18,855 nucleotides of DNA. Source: Hyphochytrium catenoides (Eukaryota; Sar; Hyphochytriomycetes; Hyphochytriales; Hyphochytriaceae). Numbering within the stretch: the stretch's first letter is position 1; the number at the start of each line of letters is the position of its first letter. The notes under the pieces were generated by a model that was given only the letters and a program-made list of their open reading frames with translations, made no database searches and had not been told where the DNA came from. The translations under genes were made by a program, and so were the position numbers. Location: NCBI GenBank assembly GCA_900088475.1, contig FLMG01002571.1:1363-20217 (forward strand). The letters are read 5' to 3'. Below are positions 8,647 to 18,816 of this stretch, in pieces.

Positions 8647-10278
8647 ATGGTCCAGAGTCTAGGTGCTCAATCGACGACGCCTCAACCGCCGGTTCCAGAT
8701 CGACCTTCAGTGGCTCCTGAGGCGAGTCAACGTACAGCGATGGCACAGCAAGCTCCTTCCTGCTGTGCGTATCTTGACTATCTTATAAGAAAACTCCGTC
8801 CTGAGTCGAAGTAAGAGCTTGATCTCTGAGGGGCAGAGTGCTGGGGAAGTAAATCTTCATAAAGGATCAATGATCTCTAGAAAGGCGATGATCTCCGTCG
8901 CTGCCTTTGGATGTCGGCGGAACTCCACTTTGGTGATCGGGGGGACAATACCAGCATCCCCATTGTGACGGAGCCACCCCTTCTCCTCCCCTGCTCTTAG
9001 CCATCAGCTATGAGTGTTGGTGGCGTCATGTATCTGAGGCCAGGGGGCACCCCCAGCATCCTCTGTTTTGTTGTTGTACAGTATCTTTGGGCTACCCTTT
9101 AAAATCGTAAACTGCAGGTCTAGAATCGGAAAGACCATTTTCATCCGTTTTCTTGCTAGACGGAGAACGGATTTTGAAGCTTTATCAATAACCACCAAGT
9201 TCTGAAGCTTCGATAGTCTCCATCTGGTGCTCCTTTCCCGAACCCCGTGGCATCATGGCAATGCTGGTAACAATAGGCCTTGGAGCGATTGGGACTGCCC
9301 AGTGAATGTCCCTTGCAGTCTACAGTTTACCTGGTTAAAGGGAATGAAGGGTGATGTGGGCGATATGATGGGTTCAAGTGATCTCATGAGTACAGACAGA
9401 GCAGTGGAGTCAGAAGGTGACGAGCTTCCATTTACATCGACTGCAACAGATGAAGGCGAAGACAGCGATGGCTCCATTCCTTATGGGTCGCTTCATGGAA
9501 CAGCGCCTTACGTCACTACTCCAAAGGTTAGAGCCCGCGTCTGCTTTGCCAAGGAAGAATTTCATCTCAGCTCTACTGGCAGGCAGCATTGGAGGCTGCG
9601 GTAAGCTTGGCTGGTATCTCAGTCAATGACTTTCTCATAGATCTTGGCTGTGGGCAAGGCGAATTTTTGTTGCACGCAGCGCATAAGGTTAATAGCCCTC
9701 TTAATATATGTGGTCAACCGAACTACCGAGGCCGGCAGAATTGACCTCACTTTAGCTAGGCTGTGGAGGGTTAGGAATCGACATCTCTAAGAGCCTTATT
9801 GACCGAGCCAAAGAGACGGCCAAGCGTCTGGAGGTTGACATCTGTGTAGCTCTTAAGGTGAGACGTGTCCACGCGGTAGATAGGCAAGCGTCATTGATCT
9901 ATGCTCATTATTAAACGCACTTAAAAGGCTGCGGACTTCCTCAAGGATCGCGCTGCCCTCACGGACGACGTTTTGCGCTCGGCCACGATAGTGTACTTCT
10001 ATCTCGTGCCAAGAGCAGTGAACGATAGAACTTTCCAAGGTCAGTGACGTATGGGCTTGCCTGCTATAGCCCCCGCTTCCATAGTCATCTAAGAGGTCCT
10101 CCCATCACTCTCTCCTTTAGAATTGCTGCAGCGCTTCTTCTCACTCAAAACCCATCCAAGCCAAGAGAAACGTGCTTTGAGCTACAAGTATGCTATTAAC
10201 AAATGGACACCTGCCGGAATCAACGAGACAGTTGGTCTCTTCCTCTATGACAGCAGCAGTATAAGCGCATCCACCTAA
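8647..10278 (+). CDS. Class I SAM-dependent methyltransferase, six-exon model
   Basis: Exons: 8647-8810 (tentative), 9319-9526, 9583-9687, 9756-9857, 9928-10039, 10121-10278, giving 282 residues ending in TAA. Exons 2-6 are well supported. Motif I is DFLIDLGCGQGEFLLHAA (exon 3), the acidic motif II strand is LGIDISKSLIDRA (exon 4), the motif IV-like strand is ATIVYFYLVPRA (exon 5), and the C-terminal strands end in ETVGLFLYD (exon 6). The phrase GTAPYVTTPK before the fold resembles the lead-in of protein-lysine and related methyltransferases (ATPSCKMT-like or METTL-like). Substrate is unknown: protein, RNA or small molecule are all possible. The first exon ends in a GTAAGA donor and its phase joins a CAG acceptor at 9316-9318 across a 508-nt intron. 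Alternatively translation starts at ATG 9344, giving 219 residues with the complete fold. A Glu/Asp/Ser-rich linker precedes the domain. Confidence 0.72.
8811..9318 (+). other. Proposed long first intron of the methyltransferase gene
   Basis: 508 nt with no recognised gene. It contains a 30-codon + frame starting at 9010 and a 64-codon minus frame at 9198-9004, neither with a recognisable motif. If the methyltransferase starts at 9344, this stretch is instead 5' flank, and exon 8647-8810 would belong to another transcript. Confidence 0.4.
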
Positions 10279-10631
10279 CAGATAACCCCACAGCTAGACA
10301 CGTACGATTGTAATAGAACTTCTCAGCACTCTCGCTGTTCCCAGGACGAGCCTTCCCCATGCACTACGTCCAAATGATCACTTATTATCCCCCAACTTTG
10401 TGGCAGGATAGAGTTCATATCTGCACCAATCATCACGAAGATCTTTGGCATATAGCGGACTGCCTCTCTGGGACAAAATCCAGTCAATATTGGAGTGCCT
10501 ATCGGATAGTACACCGAGAAGCAAACAAGTGACGGGTTCCCAATAAAGGAGTCCAATAGATTTTATTGGGGCTCGGAGCATCGGGCAGAGGAGACGACTG
10601 GAAGAAGCAGAAGATGTACGGTGCAAGGGCT
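10279..10631. other. Intergenic region between convergent genes
   Basis: 353 bp between the methyltransferase stop (+) and the uL5 stop (-). Apart from the two-sided poly(A) element at 10539-10570 I see nothing. The short minus frames here have no recognisable motif. Confidence 0.6.
10539..10570. terminator. Palindromic two-strand poly(A) signal
   Basis: Perfect 9-bp inverted repeat: CCCAATAAA (10539-10547), a 14-nt spacer, then TTTATTGGG (10562-10570). AATAAA therefore reads on the + strand 264 nt past the methyltransferase stop and on the - strand 65 nt past the uL5 stop. Serving both convergent genes is inferred. Confidence 0.6.
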
Positions 10632-11932
10632 CTACATGAGGATACCCTCGTACTTGGTCTGGAACCACTTCATTGCATCATCCTTGGTGAGCTTGTGAGG
10701 CTTGCCAACGCGGTTCTGCTGAATCTTCCGGCGGGATACACGGTAGCCCTTGCGGCCGAGGACGACGAAGAAGTCCATACCGTAGATACCTGAATTGGAG
10801 AAGCACCAGTGTCAGATGCCATAAATTTATCGATACGAAGAGTGATAAGATGCAGACCAGGACAATTTTTCTAAGCAGACTAAGGCAAGCGCCTTCAAAC
10901 CTGCGCAAGGAAGTAATAGGGTCTGAATCAGTTCTACACGTACCGGTGGTAGGGTCGTACTTGATGCCCAGATCAATGTGCTCGGTGATGCCGAAACCGA
11001 AGTTGCCAGTCTCCGAGAAGTTTCTCTTCTTGAGCTCGTACTCCTTGACCTTCAGGCCGCGCTCGAGGATCTCAAGAGCCTTCTCACCGCGGACGGTGAC
11101 GTGAACAGAAATCTTCTCATTACGACGAATGCTGAAGCTTCTGACAGTGTAGCGAGCTGCGTAATTTGAAAGATGGAAAGGACCATACGTTAGGTGGGGA
11201 TATAACTCAATACCTTAGGGGAGATAGTCTAGACGCGATCAGAGTTATTTGTTGCGTCGCGGGCCCCGACCGTCGGCTCATGAGAAGCAAGCACACAGAG
11301 GCAAGAAAGAACCCCGGGGGACGGAGGTCTTTCAAGGCTCATGGGAGCGGCCAAACATGTGATGCCAGGTATCTCCAACCATTGGCGCAATCGGACATCA
11401 AGCTAAGAGTTCTGAGCGCATTGGATATCGCTAGCACCCATGCTTGGTCGGAAAGGCCTGGGGATACCCACTGAAGGCCAACGTTTTCCGCCATTTATCC
11501 AACAGCCAAGGCGGTCAACGGAGGCCGACAGTGCGGTCGGGTAGCGAGCCTGTTAGGGCGTTGTGCTTACCCTTGGAGTACACTGGTCTCTGGCCAGTAA
11601 GTTGCTCCAACACACGAGCAGCCCTGCAAATGTCCGGAGGAAGATTCTAAAGTGAGATTTGCAACGGTGGAGTTCAAGGAAACAAGTGTCCATACCTGGT
11701 GAGCTTATCACCAGACTCGCCAACACAACAGTTGATGACAAGCTTCTCAACGAAGATGTCCCTCATAGAGTTGTTGCTATCCTTCTTCTGTGCCTAGACA
11801 AGAACCGATACGATGAGACTGTCAAGTTCTATATCCATGTACAAGGCATCAAATCCAACAAAAAAGCTACACTATCCCTTCTTCCTCAGTGAGATCCAAG
11901 TTACGTCCTCTTTCCATAACTAGCCTTACCAT
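10632..11932 (-). CDS. RPL11: 60S ribosomal protein uL5 (RPL11), five exons
   Basis: uL5 sits in the central protuberance of the large subunit, contacts 5S rRNA and joins the 5S RNP with uL18 during assembly. Coding exons: 11932-11930 (ATG only), 11793-11696, 11623-11571, 11156-10944, 10789-10632, giving 174 residues (yeast 174, human 178) ending in TAG. Landmarks in order: [112 protein letters not shown] and [13 protein letters not shown]. Donors are GTAAGG, GTATGG, GTAAGC and GTACGT. The intron right after the start codon is common in ribosomal protein genes. The largest intron (11570-11157, 414 nt) has no recognisable snoRNA boxes in a usable arrangement. An AATAAA signal lies 65 nt beyond the stop. 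Confidence 0.97.
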
Positions 11933-12742
11933 TTTTCCTAGCTATTTATGGTGACAAGGCGATGCTCCGGCAATGTCGAATCCTCGTTGTGAAGCTCAGT
12001 CAGGCCGATGATCTCGCCGCCATCGCGAGCTCTGGGCGCCGCCACTCGCTCGCTCATCTGCCGCTTACTGGCCGGTACCGGCTCCTCAGGTGGATGGTGG
12101 GGGAGAGGCCATCCATTTCAAAAGGTCGATATCAGGATTATACCGTAAAAGTCATCCTATAGTCTCAGTAAGCACGTAAACAACAGATCTTCATAAAGAT
12201 AGAAGCAGGAACTAAAATACCTTTTGATCATTTTAGAGCGACCGAGCTGCGGCCTATGGCAAAGGGTTGAGAAATGTTGCAGAGAAAGATTTCACCTGTT
12301 ACGTTCACGAAAGATTCAGGCGTTCTTCCGCCTTTGGTCGTTACAAATAAATAGACAGAGGAGAAAGAGTGAAGTGCACTTCCTGTCGCTTCATCACCCA
12401 CTGCCTCCTCCCTCTGCCATCATCCTGGCCCTTTCCCTCGCTTCTGTTCGAGTCTTCATTGACACTCAGGCGCCCGTAGTGATCCTTGCTAACGAGCTCT
12501 TCTATCTCCTTCTTCGTCTGGCCCTTTCCCTTCTCTTCGTGGGGCTGATGCGTCCAGCTGATGTGATTCTATGGCAGCAGACCATGTTCTTTTGCTGCCT
12601 AGGCTAATGAGCTTGAAGAGAGAAGGACTAAGAGCACGATGGGCGACTGAGAAGCAAGATGCGTGCCTATCGATTGCTGACATGCTGTGTCCCCTCACCA
12701 TAAGATGAGCTCTTGATTGTGAGTAGGGATCTCTGAGGAACT
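11933..12742. promoter_or_regulatory. Divergent intergenic region, uL5 / IQCH-like
   Basis: 810 bp with no recognised gene. It should contain the uL5 promoter (near 11933-12200, minus) and the IQCH-like promoter and 5' UTR (plus). A pyrimidine-rich stretch lies at about 12380-12540. Open frames at 11962-12162 and 12224-12607 lack family motifs, and the second begins at TTG. An untranslated exon of either gene could lie here. Confidence 0.5.
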
Positions 12743-13748
12743 ATGGATCAGGTGTCCTACCGGTACCATGCGGAAGATGTAGGACGCATTCTTCTGCAGG
12801 TCCAGCAGGATCTCAAGTCCATAAGAGAAAGAGTGGCGGGAGACAAAGATGGTCCTCGACATCGCCGTGTTGCTTCTTCTAGTGAAGGCAGCGCTCTATC
12901 AGATGAGCGTGCTAAGATCGACCATATTTTGCAAAAAGCTGAGACTGATCTCAAAGTCAAGACAGAGGTTTGCCTTTCTTGTTCTTGGGGACACCACAGC
13001 GTTCACCGCTCTCTATCTTTCCGTGACTTCGATTGTGCCTTCACTCTTTCCTCTCTTTTCCCCCGTTCCCTCTTACTTGCCATCATTCTCTCTCTGTCTC
13101 TCTCCTCTTCCTTATTTCACGATCAACTTTAGTTGTTCTCTGGTCTTTTTGGTTGCCTGTTTTTAGAAGGGCCGGTACGATGGGCGCTCACCTTTCGATT
13201 GCTATCCATACGTGCTTGACATGTAGTCATGCCATGCCTCACCTCATGGCTTTGTTGCCTCTGACAGGCGGTGCTGAAAGAGCTTATCACCGGCCCAGTA
13301 CAGTCCTTGCCCATAGTCACGCCACTCGTCGAACATCCACCGTCCTACCATGCTGAGAGTTCTGCGTCGGCGCTCTCTTCACAGCAGGGAGGGAGTAGGA
13401 AGCATGCACCGCAGACTCGGACTCCATCCTCCGATGTAGGTTATGGCCCTCCCAATCCCTCATGCTCTTCCGTGCTGTGGGTGTGTGTCTGGTTCTCTCT
13501 TCGTGGTCCTTTCTCCCTCTGAAGTGGTCCTCAATGGTAGCTGCTCCTGGCGTGTGGCCACTTACGTGTTATCTATTGCAATTATCATTTCCTTAGGAAG
13601 GCAAAGACTCTACGATGGCCAAGGTCCTACCAGGGCCAATTGCGAAGGTGCGTCTCAGCTCCGAGGGGAGCCCTCTTTCTTTCTTGCCGCATTTCTTGCT
13701 GCTTTTCTCCGCTACCTCTCACTCTCACTCTCTCTTTTTCTCTCTCTC

Positions 13749-13793
<45 letters not shown>

Positions 13794-16700
13794 CTCTTTC
13801 TTTTCTTTCTTCTTCTTCTTTTTCTTTTCTCTCTCTCTCTCACTCTGCAATAGTGCCTTTCTCTCTTGTATCGAGATAATGTTGGGTTGACTCCATCTGG
13901 TGGCTGCCATTTCCAGCTTCTGGACCCTACAATACCTAAGGAGAACCTTAGGCTTGCACCGCTTGATCCGTCCTCTCACGGGTCAACTAGCCGCTCTACC
14001 AGCGGTGCGGCTGGACGGTCAAAGAGACCGCTTGGAGGCTCTGTTATGGGCGGAAAACTGGTCAAAGGGCCTGCTCAACCCGTTGATATCCCATTAAAGG
14101 TCTCGCTCTACGGTTTGGCAGCGATGTCTCTCCTATTCTTTCACTAAGCATCCCAAAAACCTCGCCTCATCTGCCACGGCGAATTGTTGTTTACTTGTTT
14201 CGGCCTGAAGATTGACTTGTCTCCTCCTTGCTCGTGATAACCTTAGGGCAGTCGACAGAGCTCCAGCGCGGCGCTACCCCCGATTACTGAGAAGGAGATG
14301 AAGCTAGGTTTGATTGACCTCGTAGACCGGGGTTATCTGCCCAAGTCAGCAGACCTAAGCGAGGCTCTGACAGCAGGGAATAGTGTGATGCTGAAGAGGT
14401 GAGCGAAGAGGGAAAGGAAAGGAGTGAACTAAAGAATGGATGAACAAGGATGTTTGGGAGAAAGGAGAGAGAAGAGAAACCAAGATAAAAGTGTTGGAAG
14501 GTATTTCTTCTTAAGTCTGAGCTCCCCCTTATCCCCCGCTCTACGTCTTTCTTCCCGCGTCTTCTAAAGCAGTTAACTTCTTTCTGGCTCTCTCTTACTT
14601 GCGCTCTCTTAGTCCATTGCGCCTCACTCACCCACAAAAGAAGCGGACAGCTCGACGGCCCCAGGTGGACGGGATGGGCTTCAGCTTCGCCAGCTTGAAG
14701 CTAGACAACAATTACGAGGAGAAGAATCAAAATGAAGAAGATACGAGAAAGCAAGAACAAGCTGCTCCGCCGAAGGTGTTTTCTACCCTACAAGCACCAC
14801 CTTTCTTCTCCCTTGCGCCCATGGCTCTTGTTCCTCGTCTGTTTCAAGCTCTGTCCCGCGTCTTTCCTCTCCTGCGGAGCTAGCTCATAGGTGTTACCTA
14901 CCCGCCTAACCCGTTAGTCTCCAAGAGACAGTCCCTTCTTCCTCATCCCCGCTGTGCTGATATTGCTTTCTGCTGTGCTAATTCTTTGAATAGCCGAGGC
15001 TGGTAGAGCTCAAGCCCCCGCAAGAACTAACAGGACGGCATGGCAAAGGAGAGAAGCTCAAAGAAGATAACAGATCGGTCCTAGACAAGGAGGTGAGCAG
15101 ACCCAAACTCTTGAATAGGGAAGAAAAAATGGCGAGAGAGAGGAAAAGAAAGAAGGGAAAGGGAGGGAGAGGGAGAAAGAGAGAAAGAGAGAAGGAGGGG
15201 GAGGGGGAAGAATGAGGAGAGGAGAGAGAGAGGCAGAGACAGAGAGACAGAGACAGAGAGACAGACTTAGAGATAAAGCCCAAGAAAGAGAGAGAGAGAG
15301 AGAGAAATAAGTGCCTTTGGAGAAAGATAACGTCTGACCCTCTTCTTTTGCTGTTGGTGGCGACTACTCCCTGCTTTGGGCAGACTTTGCGGCAGAGCGT
15401 CGACAAGATTAGGTCCTACAATGAGCTGCTGGACACCTACAGGTGAGAAACCTGAGAAGAAGATCTAAAGGGAGCCTTCATTGCTCAAAGAGTCCTCCTT
15501 CCTCTCGCAACGTGCCTTTCTACTTCTCATCGATGGGATCTTCTCTGGGTAAAGTCTCCACCAGCTCATCATCCGCCGAGGACAAGTGCTCTCTGACACT
15601 CCAGAGTTCCTCTCCTTCCAGAGGAAATACGCAGGTATCCGGTTATACAACGTTCTTCTTTCTGCAATCTTCTGTCCTATGCTTCCCTCTGTCGTCCCTC
15701 TGTTTCATCTCTATCTTCGTCTCCTATTTACTCTCTCTAACTCTTCCATCCTCTCAAGTCTCTCTTCACCTTTGCCCTTTCACTGTTCTTCTCTCCCTAT
15801 TCCCCGTTTCTTCTCTGTCTCTTTCGCCCTATCTCTGACAATCCCTTCGGGTGCCGCTTAAAGACTTCTGGGGTGCCGTGAAGTCTGCGCTTCAGCAACT
15901 GGAGCAAGTGTTGAGACAGTTTAATGTGCCGCTCGCCTATGTGGACGGCCAGCAGCTCGTGCGGCTTGCAATGGAAGACTTGGGAATCATCCCACGCGAT
16001 AAGCTGCTCTCTTGCATCAACAACTATGACCAGGTAAAGCGCAACAAAAGGCAGAAAGAAGAGAAATATCCCTAAAGAAAGAGACAAGGGCAGCATGGCC
16101 TCTCTCTGGCATCCTCTTTCTTCTCCGGTGTCTCTTTCGGGGTTACCTCCTGACATTTTTAGCTCACGCGTCTTCCCGCGTCAGGTGTCTCTCCAGATAG
16201 CTCTGCCAGGCCAGCGTTACAAGGGAGAGAATGCTGCCAAGTGGGCTGCGACAAAAATTCAGGCGACCTGGAGGATGTTTCTTACCGTCAAAGAGTTCAG
16301 AACTCGCGCCATAGAGGCTTCCTCAGCTACTAAGATACAACGAGCCTGGAGAAATTACACTGGGAATGCGGTGAGTCAGGTTCATTGAGAGTTGAAGCAC
16401 GACAAAAGCACTTACGAGGGGATTGAGAAGGAAGAGTGCCAGAGAACAGGAGGATGCTTGTGTGTGAGAGAGAGGGGAAGAGAGAGAGGACGCAATAGGA
16501 CAACAGAGAGAGAAAGCAGAGAGACAGAGAGAGAGAGAACGCACAAGAGAAAAGATAACCACAGAGAGAAAGAGAGAGAGAAAAGGAAGAGGCGAGAGAG
16601 ACACAGGACGGACACCACTTCCCCTCATCCATCCCAGCAGTGATTCCTGCTCACATTTCCATGTGTTGTCTACCACTCCTCCGGCTTCCTTGCTCGTTCG

Positions 16701-17828
16701 ATTTTTAGTCCTTGAGAGATGACTTCCGCGATTATCTGCAAGAGAAGGAAGACGATTGGGCAGAGCTCATGGAAGAGTTCATAGAGAGCTGGGATGAGGT
16801 GAGTCAGCTCTCACTGGGAAGAGTGATAATAGAAAAGAGGCCACGCAGACATCTTTGCAGAGGAAGAGAGAAGAAGAGAGAGAAAGAGAGAGGCAGACCG
16901 GCAAGGACAAATCGAGAGAAGCTAGACCTAGAATCGCCTGATATGCTCTGTTCCTGTGCACTCTCTCTCGGTACTCTCTCTCTAGATAAAGACTGAAAGG
17001 CGGATCGCGATACACATCCCTTCTCTGTCTCTAGATGTAAACATCAGGTGAAGACTCCCCGCCGCCTCCGTTTCTCTCTCAGTTGTTCCTTTCTCGTTCG
17101 CGCTCTCTCTCCCTGTCTCCTTCCCTCTATCTCTTCTTCTTCTTCTTCTCTACGTCTACCTTCCATATTAATCTCTCAATCACCTCCGTGGTTCAAAAGC
17201 TGTGACTACTTCCTCATGCAGCGCCATAGACCAATCTCTGCTTTCGCTCTATGTGGTTGTTCTCTCTCCCTTCGGCCCTATGAGCTCATATACTCATTCC
17301 ACATCTCTGGCCGAGCTGAAACTCTCTCTCTCTATCTGTGTCTCTCTCTCCCCTGGGTCGCATTCTCTTTCCCTTAACCGATGGCCTAACTCCTAGGAAG
17401 CGCCTGTCGGACCAGTCCGTACTTCAGAATGTTCAGCTGGCGCGAGTCTGTCAGGTGCTAGATCCGTTGGTTGACGTGATCTTCCTAACGTCTCAGGAGC
17501 TCAGTGCAGAAATAAAGAGCTACTACCTTAGAATGTTAGAGATAGGTACGTGCTCCTTTCCTCTGCCGTTGGTCGCACTCTGTTCCCTTTCTTCGTCTTA
17601 GCATCTACCATTCAGAGTCCCTCTTTCTTGCTCTCTCTCTCTCTCTTGCGCGAGATTTCTTTGTTCACCAGCCCGCTGGAAGACGGAGTCATAGTTGTGT
17701 TCCCTCCTTTCCTTCATGGTTTGTCTGGTTCCCTACCTTTTGTTACCCATCAATCCTGTCGTTTATTTCATGAAACCTCTCTCTCTCTCTTGCCTGTTCT
17801 CTTCTTCCTCTCTCTCTCGCTCTTTCTT

Positions 17829-17866
<38 letters not shown>

Positions 17867-18731
17867 GTTCTCTCTGCCTGTGACATGTGTGTTTCCTTAC
17901 CTGCCTGTCTGCTTTTTTTTCTCTCTTTGCTTAACAGGAGGAGTGAAGGACCCAGGAACTCGTATAAAGTTTCTCTATCCAGAGAATGCTCCACGCTATC
18001 CTGCCCAGTTCTCTCTCTCTTCCCTCATTCTCTACTCCCCTCGCTGTCTCAAGCGAATCAAGAGGATGATTGAAGGGAGAAAAGCTTACATTGTGCCAGG
18101 TAGAACGCCATCATCTCTTGAGCCGTATCTCATCTCTCCGTCTCATCCTCTTCTTCACTACCGCCACAGCGGTCAATCGTCTCTTCTCGCACTTTTCTCT
18201 CTCGCTCTCTTTCTCTCTTGTCTCCTTCCTCTTGTACTATCTGAGCCTCATTTCCCATAAAGCATATTTGTTTCTGTGTGCCCCTCTCTGATTTTTTTAC
18301 AATCTCACTGATCTGCAAGCCCGTCCTTCACTGCTGTCCTTTATCTTTTACCTCTCTTCTCTCCTTGTCTCTTCTGTTTTTCCTCCTCCACTTCTCAACC
18401 TGCGTAGCTCTCGCCTACACCCTTTCGTCTTAGCTTATCTTTCCTTGCTTTCTGGTCTCGCGACAACTAGGCGCTTTGGGTCCTGATGATACACGGTTAG
18501 CACGCCACCTCCAGGTCCCAATTATGGGTCCCGAGCCGTCAGAAGGAAGCTTTCTGTCGTCCAAGGTAAGGCTGAAGCAGCAAGCGCAGGCACTGAGACA
18601 GCGCACAAACCGATCGGGAGAGAAAGCATGAAGAGAGAAAGAGCACCACTTATCTTGCTCCATCCTTCTTCCCTCTTTCTTCTTTTATTCTCTTTCCTTC
18701 TAGATTATCCTTATGCGGACGTTCTCCGCTG
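12743..18731 (+). CDS. IQCH: IQCH-like calmodulin-binding protein, 3' end outside window
   Basis: IQCH binds calmodulin through IQ motifs. In mammals it is a testis/sperm protein, and homologues track with motile cilia. Exons: 12743-12967, 13268-13435, 13597-13647, 13854-14099, 14247-14398, 14613-14775, 14994-15092, 15384-15442, 15555-15634, 15864-16033, 16185-16370, 16709-16798, 16986-17047, 17397-17545, 17938-18099, 18471-18565 and a probable 18704-18731. All phases agree, giving about 728 residues (human about 1030). Landmarks: VGRILLQVQQDLKSIRE (exon 1), EKEMKLGLIDLVDRGYLP (exon 5), RRGQVLSDTPEFLSFQRKYA (exon 9), PGQRYKGENAAKW followed by two IQ motifs near residues 496 and 522 (exon 11), IHIPSLSL (exon 13), RIKRMIEGRKAYIVPG (exon 15) and HLQVPIMGPEP (exon 16), which opens the ATP-grasp-like C-terminal region. 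The middle exons (2, 4, 6, 7) are low in recognisable motifs and less certain. The gene continues past the right edge. Confidence 0.9.
13717..13849 (+). repeat. TC microsatellite in IQCH intron 3
   Basis: Long TC dinucleotide tract with TTC interruptions on the sense strand, filling most of intron 13648-13853 and ending just before the acceptor TAG at 13851-13853. It produces Ser/Leu-rich false frames in all three sense phases. Confidence 0.9.
15121..15306 (+). repeat. GA-rich microsatellite in IQCH intron 7
   Basis: GA, GAA and GGGA units on the sense strand within intron 15093-15383. The orientation is opposite to the TC tracts of other introns in the same transcript. Confidence 0.9.
16455..16612 (+). 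repeat. GA-rich microsatellite in IQCH intron 11
   Basis: Purine-rich GAGA tract on the sense strand inside intron 16371-16708, again opposite in orientation to the TC tracts downstream in the same gene. Confidence 0.9.
17048..17396 (+). other. Pyrimidine-rich intron 13 of the IQCH-like gene
   Basis: 349-nt intron with scattered TC and TTC runs, donor GTGAAG and acceptor CTCCTAG. No other feature seen. The donor was chosen over the GTAAAC 11 nt upstream because its phase fits the acceptor and the exon length fits the family. Confidence 0.7.
17780..17873 (+). repeat. TC microsatellite in IQCH intron 14
   Basis: TC runs with TTTC interruptions, the cleanest part at about 17840-17872, within the 392-nt intron 17546-17937. 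Confidence 0.9.
18100..18470 (+). other. Pyrimidine-rich intron 15 of the IQCH-like gene
   Basis: 371-nt intron with donor GTAGAA and acceptor AACTAG. It is CT-rich throughout, with no other feature seen. A long open frame running into it from exon 15 is a composition artefact. Confidence 0.75.
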
Positions 18732-18776
18732 GTCGATGCCTCTAATAAGCTTGAATCCACCCTGCCTCCATCCCGC

Positions 18777-18816
18777 TTTCTCTCTCTGTCTCTCTCTGTC
18801 TCTCTCTCTGTCTCTC

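Noticed and set aside
9004-9198. 64-codon minus frame in the proposed methyltransferase intron
   Set aside because: No homology recognised and no splice partners seen; kept only as part of the inverted similarity note.
11166-11474. 102-codon + frame opposite the uL5 intron
   Set aside because: Antisense to an intron, no motif, and no promoter or splice context.
11157-11570. Possible intronic snoRNA in the large uL5 intron
   Set aside because: A weak C-box-like TTGATGT and a CTGA are present but too far apart for a C/D snoRNA, and no clear H/ACA boxes are seen.
12224-12607. 127-codon + frame upstream of the IQCH-like gene
   Set aside because: Begins at TTG, lacks any recognisable motif, and its hydrophobic part reflects pyrimidine-rich composition.
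13443-13890. Overlapping + frames with long Ser/Leu repeats
   Set aside because: Open in three phases because of the intron 3 TC microsatellite; no family motif outside the IQCH exons.
17550-18260. 236-codon + frame
   Set aside because: It joins intron 14, exon 15 read out of its true phase, and intron 15. Exon 15 makes sense only in the spliced IQCH frame.
18566-18745. Stop codons just after IQCH exons 16 and 17 as evidence of a pseudogene or early end
   Set aside because: Read-through past 18565 enters a GTAAGG donor. Exon 17 has a GT at 18732 that would bypass the TAA at 18743, and the family's C-terminal region is still to come. The donor is weak, so this remains a moderate-confidence choice.
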